From assembly GCA_017501865.1 (NCBI GenBank), contig JAFVWD010000282.1, positions 1 through 8,010 of the forward strand: a stretch of 8,010 bases of DNA. The letters run 5' to 3'. The first letter of the stretch is position 1, and each line of letters opens with the position of its first letter. The notes beneath the pieces were generated by a model, which was not told the origin of the DNA, did not search any database, and saw only the letters and a program-made list of their open reading frames with translations. The position numbers were made by a program, and so were the translations under genes. Positions 1-6,140 of this stretch are shown piece by piece. Source of the stretch: Clostridia bacterium (GTDB lineage: Bacteria; Bacillota; Clostridia; Oscillospirales; Acutalibacteraceae).

Positions 1-282
1 ACATTCACTTAAAACGTGGATGTTTTTTTCTAATGCTTTAATAGGATACGGTGTATGCTCATGGAAATAGTTGCAAAGAAATACTGCTTCTAATCCCTCA
101 TGATTTATAAATTCGTCAAAATCTGTATAGGTAGTAATACCTTCGTGCTCTTCTCTGGCTTTTTTAAGTTTTTCTTCATCAAAATCACAAACTGCAACAA
201 CCTCACCGTTGTTAGCCGCAACGCCGTCATAAAAGCCACTTCCACGGCCAAGACCAAATATACCGAATTTAATTTTTTCCAT
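1..282 (-). CDS. Gfo/Idh/MocA-family oxidoreductase, N-terminal 94 residues (cut by window edge)
   Basis: The reading frame starts at an ATG at 280-282 and is still open at base 1, so only the NAD(P)-binding Rossmann domain is visible. Seen: a glycine-rich loop GIFGLGRGSG at residues 7-16 after the first strand; VCDFD at 31-35 at the end of the second strand, where the cofactor ribose is usually bound; and EAVFLCNYFHEHTPYPIKAL at 65-84, the family's usual segment before the HV(L)(C/S)E motif, present here as HVLSE at 89-93. A GGAGG ribosome binding site sits 7 nt upstream. Members oxidise or reduce sugars, inositols and related polyols with NAD(P). The substrate is set by the C-terminal domain, which is outside the window. 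A carbohydrate role fits the neighbours, but the exact reaction cannot be given. The usual family Lys-Pro after the Glu is not seen: the last residue visible is Cys. Confidence 0.88.
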   Translation of the reverse strand, partial: MEKIKFGIFGLGRGSGFYDGVAANNGEVVAVCDFDEEKLKKAREEHEGITTYTDFDEFINHEGLEAVFLCNYFHEHTPYPIKALEKNIHVLSEC

Positions 283-340
283 AACAATACCTCCGATGGT
301 AACAACTTTCAAGTGCGTTCATAAAAAACTGAACACCTTT

Positions 341-368
341 ATTTTATCACATAAGATTTATTTGTAAA
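341..368 (-). promoter_or_regulatory. Promoter for the oxidoreductase gene
   Basis: On the minus strand, TTTACA (363-368) and TAAAAT (341-346) are separated by 16 bp, with a TG one base before the -10 (extended -10). Predicted leader is about 55 nt. A second TATAAT lies further upstream at 415-420, with a poor -35 (TTGTTG, 437-442). Confidence 0.5.
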
Positions 369-445
369 TAGTATTTCTACATAAAAAACAGAAATTTATT
401 TTATATTTTTTCGTATTATAATCGTCTTATTTGTTGCAACAAAAT

Positions 446-465
446 ATTTTTGCATAAGCAAAAAT
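446..465 (-). terminator. Weak hairpin after the pnuC-like gene
   Basis: A perfect 8-bp inverted repeat (ATTTTTGC / GCAAAAAT) with a 4-nt loop begins two bases beyond the stop codon of the transporter gene and is followed on the minus strand by ATTTTG. The stem is AT-rich and the T-run is short, so termination would be inefficient. It is immediately followed by a second palindrome at 430-443. Confidence 0.35.
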
Positions 466-466
466 T

Positions 467-1135
467 TCATCCTGTTTTCTCATTGTTTTTCTGTTGCTCA
501 GCATAAAATTTTCTTACATTTATAAATGCGCATATAACACAGTAAAATGCGTAAACACCATAAACGAGATATGTTGTCTGACTGTAATCGTTCACAGCCA
601 TCTGAACATTAAGAAGCAGGCCTATAAATGCCTGAACAATCCACAGATATGTATACTCAATATACGCAAGCATAGTAAGCACGGGAATTATAAAACCAAA
701 TAAAAACGTTATACTGTCAAGAACGGCATATTCGTATTTAAGATAAACAAACACACCTGCAAGAATCATCCATAAAAATATTACACCTATTCCGAAAAGA
801 ACCCTTTGCTTTAAGGTCATTTTTTTAAAAACAACTGTATTTTTATAAGCCTTCTTTTTCCAATTAAAAAATGTTGCCAATTGAATCGGAAAGCTGAAAA
901 GAATTGATGAAGCTGCAGAGGCATAAACACCCATATAAATATATGCTGCTGTATAAATAATTGAATTTATAGCACCTGCTAAAGCTCCGAGTCGGTTTGC
1001 ATCTGACTGAAAAGCCATAACAAATAACGAAACAAACAACGGAAGCATTAAAAATGCTTCCTGCTTACAAATAATACCTGTAACAAGTATTGCCACACCT
1101 GTTAACACAATAATAATTTTTTTACTGTTTTTCAT
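467..1135 (-). CDS. pnuC: PnuC-like nicotinamide riboside transporter
   Basis: A 222-residue, very hydrophobic protein with about seven or eight membrane spans (roughly residues 7-22, 27-42, 50-70, 74-90, 113-132, 139-158, 162-178, 187-206). The span pattern and local motifs match PnuC facilitators, which bring nicotinamide riboside into the cell for NAD synthesis: FPIQLATFFNWKKK at 82-95 (the family's loop ending in W-K-K), YLWIVQAFIGLLLN at 163-176, and YLVYGVYAFYCVICAFINVRKFY at 189-211 close to the charged C-terminus. The length is close to the usual 200-240 residues. The ATG at 1133-1135 has a GGTGG ribosome binding site 4 nt upstream. The gene has its own promoter and no riboswitch-sized leader, so the riboswitch control known for some pnuC genes is not seen. 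Family assignment is by motif recognition; the substrate could be another vitamin-like amine. Confidence 0.75.
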   Translation of the reverse strand: MKNSKKIIIVLTGVAILVTGIICKQEAFLMLPLFVSLFVMAFQSDANRLGALAGAINSIIYTAAYIYMGVYASAASSILFSFPIQLATFFNWKKKAYKNTVVFKKMTLKQRVLFGIGVIFLWMILAGVFVYLKYEYAVLDSITFLFGFIIPVLTMLAYIEYTYLWIVQAFIGLLLNVQMAVNDYSQTTYLVYGVYAFYCVICAFINVRKFYAEQQKNNEKTG

Positions 1136-1168
1136 TTAACCACCATTTTTTGTAATATCCGGTTTTTC

Positions 1169-1197
1169 ATTATATCATTCAACATATTTATTTGCAA
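1169..1197 (-). promoter_or_regulatory. Promoter for the pnuC-like gene
   Basis: On the minus strand a perfect TATAAT (1169-1174) lies 17 bp from TTGCAA (1192-1197), which matches four of six -35 consensus bases. The transcript would start near 1162, giving a leader of under 30 nt, too short for a riboswitch. Confidence 0.55.
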
Positions 1198-1203
1198 CAA
1201 CAT

Positions 1204-1240
1204 AAAAAGGGATGTAAAAAACAAAAGTTTCTTACATCCC
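1204..1240 (-). terminator. Intrinsic terminator of the beta-helix gene
   Basis: A perfect 9-bp stem (GGGATGTAA at 1209-1217 with TTACATCCC at 1232-1240) extends inward, past one mismatch, by four more pairs (AAAC/GTTT) closing on an AAAA loop. On the minus strand it is followed directly by TTTTT (1204-1208). It starts 22 nt after the stop codon of the beta-helix gene and isolates that gene from the transporter downstream. Confidence 0.85.
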
Positions 1241-1262
1241 ACATCAGAAGCTATAAACAATT

Positions 1263-2888
1263 TTAATCAAAAATAACGTAGATTTCGTGCAAAAGAGTCT
1301 CTAAAAGGTCAAGAACTCCACGTATAATCAAGCTGTTTTTGTCCTCATATGCATATTCCGCATCTATTCCGATACCACCGTAACAACCCATATTACAGCT
1401 TACAATTTCATTTCCGAAAATGTCCTTCGAAAGGTCGTCGTCTACTTTTACACCTGCGCCTATAAGCGGAGATTTTTCCGAAAGTACAAAGCTATGCTTA
1501 TCTGAATAATCATTACCTGCAAATCCGGGGTTGATGTTTTTTGAAAACAAATCAACAAGCGGTGATAATGCACCATAATAGCAGTTAGATTCAAACCTGT
1601 TGCCTCTTGTCAGGTCAATATCGTATGCAAAAGTTGCTCCGTCCGCAAGAGTTATTATATTATTTGTAATATATGCATTATAAAGATTTTTAAACTGAAA
1701 CTCACCACAGTTAACTATTGTGTTATTATAAAACTTGAAATTATGCTCACCGCAGCTACCTACTGCAGTTGTTGAACGACCCTCGTTATCATTCACTGAA
1801 AGGCAGTAACGAACCGTATTCCCGTGTTGACCGCTGTAATTGGGGTTATTACACATAAAGCGAACATTATCATGCGAATAAATATATTGATATGTACAAT
1901 TATTTGTATGCGAGTCAAAATCGACAGCCATACCGTCACCGACATTTTTCTGGCCTGCTATTTCACAATGCTGAATTATACTGTTTTCACTGCCCCAGAA
2001 CCACATAGCTGCAGTAAAATATTCTATTTCGCCGTTTTCATCTACACCTTCACCCTGACAACAGTTTATTGCACGGCAATTTGTAACAAGTGCGCCGTCA
2101 CACATTCCGACAATAACTGCTTCAGCATCCATTTCATGGAAATAACATCCCTCTATAAGTAAGCCCTCGTTATAAACAGGGTCAATCTCAGCTTCAGTTT
2201 CACACCACGGCTTCTGTTCATCGTTCCAGGAGCCCCAAATCATAAAACCGTTTGCACAGTTATACACTTCACAATTACTGATTGTAAGATTATTAACTGC
2301 ATAACGTGATTTTGCCGGTAAGCCTTTAACCATAACCGCAGCTCTCGCAGGTGCAGCACCATTGGAATTATCGTCTCTGCTATGCACTTTATAATTCTGC
2401 ATATCAGTAAAATATACATTATCAATTACTATTCCTTCAGATGTCTGATTTCTTGTATCAATCCAGATACCGCCACCGTTCCGGGCTTTTATATGCAAAT
2501 CTTTTACAGAAACATATGAGCAATCGAAAAGGCGCAAAACTTCAGTTTTTTCATTTGTATAAAGTACCGCCTTTTCCCCTTCACCATAAGAAGAAACAAC
2601 AACAGGGTTTTCTGCTGTTCCGTTACAGGTAAGAGTAGCTGTACACTCATATTCACCACCGTTTTTGAACAAAAAGTGTGTGCCCGGTTTTATATTGACA
2701 TTTCCGAGACCGTTTATTGTCTTTACAGGACTGTTTACATCTGTACCGTTATTTGAATCATTACCATTGACAGAATCTATATAGTAATAGCTTTTACTGT
2801 TCTCTGCCGCAAACGCAAAAAGACTTATATTGCCGAGAATAACAGAAATAACGAGTAACACGCATAAAACCTTAGTTCTTTTTTTCAT
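1263..2888 (-). CDS. Secreted right-handed parallel beta-helix (pectate-lyase-like) protein
   Basis: A 541-residue exported protein. The ATG at 2886-2888 is chosen because AGGAG lies 8 nt upstream and a classic signal peptide follows at once: KKR at 2-4, a hydrophobic core to about residue 27, and an AFA-A cleavage site. A GTG 20 codons upstream is in frame but would put extra residues before the signal peptide. The mature N-terminus (YYYIDSVNGNDSNNGT, 34-49) is the usual cap of secreted beta-helix polysaccharide enzymes. Rung-like repeats follow from about 120 to 415, for example LTISNCEVYNCANGFMIWG (201-219), ALVTNCRAIN (266-275) and FKFYNNTIVNCGEF (384-397). The part after 460 (KSPLIGAG, MGCYGG) is the usual C-terminal cap. 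Such proteins bind or cut plant, algal or host glycans. No catalytic residues can be assigned, so lyase, hydrolase or non-enzymatic function remain open. About 17 cysteines and a hydrophobic tail (516-541) are unusual. Confidence 0.85.
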   Translation of the reverse strand: MKKRTKVLCVLLVISVILGNISLFAFAAENSKSYYYIDSVNGNDSNNGTDVNSPVKTINGLGNVNIKPGTHFLFKNGGEYECTATLTCNGTAENPVVVSSYGEGEKAVLYTNEKTEVLRLFDCSYVSVKDLHIKARNGGGIWIDTRNQTSEGIVIDNVYFTDMQNYKVHSRDDNSNGAAPARAAVMVKGLPAKSRYAVNNLTISNCEVYNCANGFMIWGSWNDEQKPWCETEAEIDPVYNEGLLIEGCYFHEMDAEAVIVGMCDGALVTNCRAINCCQGEGVDENGEIEYFTAAMWFWGSENSIIQHCEIAGQKNVGDGMAVDFDSHTNNCTYQYIYSHDNVRFMCNNPNYSGQHGNTVRYCLSVNDNEGRSTTAVGSCGEHNFKFYNNTIVNCGEFQFKNLYNAYITNNIITLADGATFAYDIDLTRGNRFESNCYYGALSPLVDLFSKNINPGFAGNDYSDKHSFVLSEKSPLIGAGVKVDDDLSKDIFGNEIVSCNMGCYGGIGIDAEYAYEDKNSLIIRGVLDLLETLLHEIYVIFD

Positions 2889-2960
2889 AAAAATCACTCC
2901 TGTTTTGATTAAGATGTATAATTCTGACATTTTTGTAATATTCTTCACATATTTTTCTCA

Positions 2961-2969
2961 ATTGTAACA
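2961..2969 (-). promoter_or_regulatory. Possible extended -10 of the beta-helix gene
   Basis: On the minus strand TG-T-TACAAT matches an extended -10, about 70 nt before the start codon. The expected -35 position (TTTATT) is poor, so this is only the best candidate in the interval. Confidence 0.25.
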
Positions 2970-3021
2970 CACATAAAAGAAAAAATAAAGTGTATTTTGG
3001 TATTTAAGTAGCTGTTAAGGT

Positions 3022-3073
3022 TTAAGGTGACGGGAGTCGAACCCCGTACGGTGTTCGGCTCCCGTCACCTTAA
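3022..3073. repeat. GC-rich 21-bp-stem palindrome resembling a tRNA T-arm
   Basis: Bases 3022-3042 pair with 3053-3073 over 21 positions. Twenty are Watson-Crick; the other (3037 with 3058) is a T-G wobble on the plus strand and C-A on the minus strand. The 10-nt loop contains the self-complementary CCGTACGG. The element is much richer in GC than its surroundings. No T-run follows on either side, so it is not a standard terminator. Read on the minus strand the inner right arm contains GGTTCGACTCCC, like a tRNA T-loop with its stem, but no D-arm, anticodon arm or proper acceptor stem can be folded. It lies between divergent genes. Confidence 0.8.
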
Positions 3074-3117
3074 CGCATATTATTGAAAGTAATATTACTT
3101 ATATGATACAATAATTA

Positions 3118-3126
3118 TGTTATACT
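3118..3126 (+). promoter_or_regulatory. Possible extended -10 upstream of the RibD-like pseudogene
   Basis: TG-T-TATACT is an extended -10 ending 18 nt before the start codon. No good -35 is found at 16-18 bp. The start codon has a weak ribosome binding site (GAAGG, spacer of 5). Confidence 0.35.
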
Positions 3127-3144
3127 GAATTCACGAAGGCTAAT

Positions 3145-3536
3145 ATGAACAGACCGTATATTATTTGTCATATGGTAACTTCTCTTGACGGAAAGGCTAC
3201 AGGAGATTTTTTAGGGTGCCCTGAATGTGAAAATGCGTGTGAAATTTATTACGATATTAACCGAAAAATAAAATCGAACGGATTTATATGCGGAAGGGTT
3301 ACAATGGAAGGGAGCTTTACAGGCGGGTATTACCCTGAGCTCTCACACTACCCGGCTATTATTCATAACAACGGGTTAAAAACGGACTTCATTCCCGATA
3401 ATTTGACAGGCTTTTACGCAGTTGCTTTTCAAGCTTTGAGGTAATGGGGGTAAAATCTGAAAATGGTGTTGTTATTATAAATTACAAAAAATCGGTTGTT
3501 GAATTCACGAAAGTAAATTTTGCAATTCATATATAA
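3145..3536 (+). pseudogene. RibD C-terminal-domain (dihydrofolate-reductase-like) reductase, internally deleted and frameshifted
   Basis: The first 92 codons look intact and match the N-terminus of small RibD_C-family reductases: MNRPYIICHMVTSLDGK at 1-17, CGRVTMEGSFTGG at 49-61 and GFYAVAF near 89-95. The frame then stops at 3442-3444 after 99 residues, while family members have roughly 220-230. From about 3426 the +2 frame reads FSSFEVMGVKSENGVVIINY and ends at TAA 3534-3536. This looks like the family's last strands (F-x-[LVM]-x-x-V-x-x-x-x-x-G-V-V-x-[LI]-x-Y). So the two ends remain and some 110 central codons, including the glycine-rich EGG region, are gone, with the junction near GTTGCTTTT (3421-3429) out of frame. 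These proteins reduce pyrimidine or pterin-like substrates with NADPH. No activity is expected from this copy. A 12-bp direct repeat (TGAATTCACGAA) brackets it at 3126-3137 and 3500-3511. Confidence 0.8.
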
Positions 3537-3580
3537 AAGCACAAATTCCCGGTTCATAAACCGTCGGAATTTGTGCTTTT
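3535..3580. terminator. Bidirectional intrinsic terminator between convergent genes
   Basis: A perfect 15-bp stem (3535-3549 with 3566-3580) contains an inner 5-bp helix (CGGTT/AACCG, 3550-3563) separated by a two-base bulge. The outer stem begins AAAAGC and ends GCTTTT, so both strands leave the hairpin with a T-run; on the plus strand more T-rich sequence follows to 3598. It sits 16 nt after the stop of the GH13 gene (minus) and overlaps the last stop of the RibD-like pseudogene (plus). Confidence 0.88.
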
Positions 3581-3596
3581 GTTGTTTATTATATTT

Positions 3597-5234
3597 TTAG
3601 TTAAAGCTTTTAACCCAATTCACCAAAGAGCCGTGATGCGTATTTTCACGCACAGTGCCAAGCATATAATCTGTTACAGGGCCGTTTTTCCTCATTTTTT
3701 CGAGAACTGCCTCCTGAAGCTCCTCTACCGACATTTCTTCATACGGTTTATTTAAATCAGGTATCACCTTCAGCTTCTCAGCCTTATCTTCAATTTTTTC
3801 TGCTTCAGCAGCTTCGGTTTTCTGCTCTGCTTTTTCAGCCTCGGGAATTTGTGTAATCTCTATAAGCTTTAAAGGTTCAGGTCTTTCATCTGAGACTTCG
3901 TCGGGAATCCATATTTCTCCGTAATTTGCAGGAACTGTCACATTTATGCAACCGTTATTTACGCACACCTCTGCACCTGTCAATGCTCCGACATATTTAC
4001 GGGAATTACTGCAAGGAAGATTCATATTAATGCCTTCATTGCCGTTATTTACCGTTACAATTACAGACTTGCCGTCAAGTGTTCTTTCGTAAGCAAAATA
4101 TGTATTTCTTAATTCCAGCTCTTTATAATCTCCATAACAAAGAGCGGGGGTATTCTGACGAATTTTACCGAGCGCAGCAATAAGCCTTGTACATGAATTT
4201 GTATTTATGGAGTCCTTATAATCCTCAAATTTGAGGGCAGGTCTCAAAGAATCGTCTGAACCGCGTTCTTTTTTCCCCTCAATACCGAACTCAGAACCGT
4301 AATATATCGACGGTATTCCCGGCAAGGTGTAAAGCATAACGTGCACAGGAACAAAATGTGATTTATTCTGAAGCTTTGTATAAATGCGTTCTACATCGTG
4401 ATTATCTGCAAACGAATAAAGCTTCAAGCGGTTTCCTACCATATCGCTTACATATTTTACAGTATGTGCTACCTCAAAATAATTATGGTCGTTGTGTGAG
4501 GAGTACAGAGCTTTATGGAGCATATAGTTCGTTACGGAATGAAGTGTACCCTCATTTGCCCAACGCGAGTAATTACCGTGAATAACCTCGCCCATAAGCC
4601 AGAACTCAGGCTTCACCTCATTTGCCACCTGACGAAGTGCCTTCATATAATCGAAGTCCATTACATCTGCTGCATCAAGACGAATTCCGTCAATATCAAA
4701 TGTACTCACCCAGAAGCGAATTACATCACAAATATAATCCTTTACTGCAGGGTTGCGCTGGTTTAATTTTGCAAGAAGATCGTGCCCACCCCAGTTTTCA
4801 TAAGAAAAGCCGTCATTAAAAGAGTTATTGCCATAAAAATTCACATTACAGTACCAATCCTTATATTGAGAGCTTTCGCGGTTTTGCTTAATGTCACGGA
4901 ACGCAAAAAAATCTCGACCTGTATGGTTAAATACACCATCTAAAATAACTCGTATTCCCATTTTATGACATTCAGCTACAAAATTAACAAGATCATCGTT
5001 TGTACCGAGTCTGCTGTCTAATTTTTTGTAATCTGTAGTTTCGTAACCGTGACCTACTGATTCAAAAAGCGGACCTATGTAAATACTGTTACATCCTATT
5101 TCTTTTATATGCGAAATCCATGGCAACAGCATATTAAGTCTGTGAACCGGTTCTTCATAAGAATTTTGTTTTGGTGCCCCCGTCATACCTAAAGGATAAA
5201 TATGATAAAACACCGCTTCGTCATACCAAGCCAT
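3597..5234 (-). CDS. Cytosolic GH13 alpha-amylase-family glycoside hydrolase with C-terminal extension
   Basis: A 545-residue enzyme with no signal peptide, so it should act inside the cell on imported alpha-glucans. The four GH13 regions are all present: DGVFNH (99-104); GIRLDAAD (183-190) with nucleophile D187 and R185; GEVIHG (215-220) with acid/base E216; and FADNHD (275-280) with the third carboxylate D280. YHIYPLG (10-16) opens the barrel and YGSEFGI (312-318) follows region IV. A beta-sandwich covers about 365-443. Then come a Glu/Ala/Lys-rich linker (about 450-490) and a short helical segment (about 495-545, PYEEMSVEELQEAVLEKM...) not usual in GH13. Likely activity is maltodextrin or cyclomaltodextrin hydrolysis or a related transfer; motifs alone do not fix it. 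AGAGG lies 6 nt before the ATG. It follows the DUF1349 gene after 105 nt with no promoter seen, so the two probably form an operon, ended by the hairpin at 3535-3580. Confidence 0.93.
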   Translation of the reverse strand: MAWYDEAVFYHIYPLGMTGAPKQNSYEEPVHRLNMLLPWISHIKEIGCNSIYIGPLFESVGHGYETTDYKKLDSRLGTNDDLVNFVAECHKMGIRVILDGVFNHTGRDFFAFRDIKQNRESSQYKDWYCNVNFYGNNSFNDGFSYENWGGHDLLAKLNQRNPAVKDYICDVIRFWVSTFDIDGIRLDAADVMDFDYMKALRQVANEVKPEFWLMGEVIHGNYSRWANEGTLHSVTNYMLHKALYSSHNDHNYFEVAHTVKYVSDMVGNRLKLYSFADNHDVERIYTKLQNKSHFVPVHVMLYTLPGIPSIYYGSEFGIEGKKERGSDDSLRPALKFEDYKDSINTNSCTRLIAALGKIRQNTPALCYGDYKELELRNTYFAYERTLDGKSVIVTVNNGNEGINMNLPCSNSRKYVGALTGAEVCVNNGCINVTVPANYGEIWIPDEVSDERPEPLKLIEITQIPEAEKAEQKTEAAEAEKIEDKAEKLKVIPDLNKPYEEMSVEELQEAVLEKMRKNGPVTDYMLGTVRENTHHGSLVNWVKSFN

Positions 5235-5339
5235 TTTTTACCTCTTATCATCTGAATTTCATTTTAATAAATATCCTGTCATTTTTCTGCGCCTCATCAG
5301 GGTTCTCAAGAGTATTTGCAGACAAATGACTTTTCTCTC

Positions 5340-5948
5340 TTACTCGTCATCCGGTTGCTGACCATCGTGTGCGAGCCATTTACAGTCGGTGATTTCCATA
5401 TCTGTAAAAGTAGCTTTAAATGAAGATATTTCTGCACTGCAAGCATAAATACCAAATTGAATTGTGTCCTTTACATTAAACATATGGCAAATACGCATTT
5501 GTTTGAAATTTACACCATCTGTTGAATTTTCAATACAGAAATCATCATCCCTGCGACTTAAACGAAACCACAGCGATTTAATTGATGAATCGATATCGAC
5601 AGAAGCCCAGTCTGAATACCCGTTATTTGTCACAACACTTCCAAGTCGTTGTATCTGTTCATTTTCATATTCTACAGAAGCCTTAAGCCAATTTTCACTA
5701 TCAAGATACATAACAATTCCGCTCTGGTCATAACGCACCTTTGTATCAAACACTGTCTTAACCACAAACGAAAAATATTTTTCATCTGTTTCCATTTGCA
5801 AAACAGGTGCATTGTCATTCCTGAAATGATAATATGTTCTTTGCCACAAATCAGTTTGCGGTTCTGTAATCATTTCAATTTTGTCTTCTGCGATTGTGTA
5901 CTGCTTCGGAGCTCTTGTCCATTTCAGATTTTTTGTATCTATTTTCAT
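5340..5948 (-). CDS. DUF1349 family concanavalin-like beta-sandwich protein
   Basis: A 202-residue soluble protein of usual length for DUF1349, a family with a concanavalin/LamG-like jelly-roll fold and no settled biochemical role. Recognisable segments: DQSGIVMYLDSENWLKASVE (74-93), VVTNNGYSDW (105-114), WFRLSRRDDDFCIENSTDG (127-145) and FGIYACSA (165-172). No signal peptide or membrane span is seen, so it is cytoplasmic. The ATG at 5946-5948 has GAGGTG about 10 nt upstream, a slightly long spacing. It is the first gene of an apparent operon with the GH13 enzyme and has a good promoter. The fold and neighbour suggest carbohydrate binding or a sugar-modifying role, but this is inference; no catalytic residues can be pointed to. 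The last residues (HDGQQPDDE) are acidic and likely disordered. Confidence 0.85.
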   Translation of the reverse strand: MKIDTKNLKWTRAPKQYTIAEDKIEMITEPQTDLWQRTYYHFRNDNAPVLQMETDEKYFSFVVKTVFDTKVRYDQSGIVMYLDSENWLKASVEYENEQIQRLGSVVTNNGYSDWASVDIDSSIKSLWFRLSRRDDDFCIENSTDGVNFKQMRICHMFNVKDTIQFGIYACSAEISSFKATFTDMEITDCKWLAHDGQQPDDE

Positions 5949-5991
5949 TTTAACTTAACACCTCAGAAATTCATAATTTTAAATCATTTCG

Positions 5992-6020
5992 ATTATAACA
6001 TCTCACTACCGATAATTCAA
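5992..6020 (-). promoter_or_regulatory. Promoter of the DUF1349-GH13 operon
   Basis: On the minus strand TTGAAT (6015-6020) and a perfect TATAAT (5992-5997) are 17 bp apart, with a TG one base before the -10 (extended -10). Predicted leader is about 35-40 nt. No operator repeat or cre-like box is obvious around it. Confidence 0.7.
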
Positions 6021-6070
6021 TATGCGTAAAATCCGTGAGCTTTGGTTTGGTTTTCTTATTAAACAAAAAT

Positions 6071-6133
6071 AATGACCTCCTTGTATTTGGTAATACCGGT
6101 TTACAAGGAGGCTTGTGTTTTGAAGGATGTGTG
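6071..6133. repeat. 63-bp direct repeat, copy A (downstream of the ATPase gene)
   Basis: Identical to 7610-7672 at 62 of 63 bases; the only change is C6112 versus T7651. It starts 7 nt beyond the ATPase stop codon. It holds a 10-bp stem, CCTCCTTGTA (6076-6085) with TACAAGGAGG (6102-6111), around a 16-nt loop. On the minus strand the hairpin is followed by TCATTATTTTTG, so this copy may act as the ATPase gene's terminator. Confidence 0.93.
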
Positions 6134-6140
6134 GATTTTT

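Noticed and set aside
100..324. Plus-strand 74-codon frame at the left edge
   Set aside because: It lies antisense to the oxidoreductase Rossmann domain, whose glycine-rich loop clearly fixes the coding strand.
1136..1262. Riboswitch upstream of the pnuC-like gene
   Set aside because: The predicted leader is under 30 nt and the only strong hairpin is the terminator of the upstream beta-helix gene.
2886..2948. Upstream GTG start giving the beta-helix protein 20 more residues
   Set aside because: No ribosome binding site precedes it, and it would put a non-signal segment in front of a well-formed signal peptide; the ATG at 2886-2888 has AGGAG at 8 nt.
3022..3073. tRNA gene or fragment
   Set aside because: The T-loop-like core is there, but the arms are complementary to each other over 21 positions, and no anticodon arm, D-arm or canonical 5-bp T-stem can be drawn.
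4358..4819. Several plus-strand frames inside the GH13 gene
   Set aside because: They are opposite the conserved catalytic regions of the GH13 barrel and have no family resemblance or ribosome binding sites.
5238..5335. Stop-free minus-strand stretch between the DUF1349 and GH13 genes ending LENPDEAQKNDRIFIKMKFR
   Set aside because: It reads like protein but is only about 30 codons, with no start codon plus ribosome binding site. It could be a remnant, but this cannot be supported.
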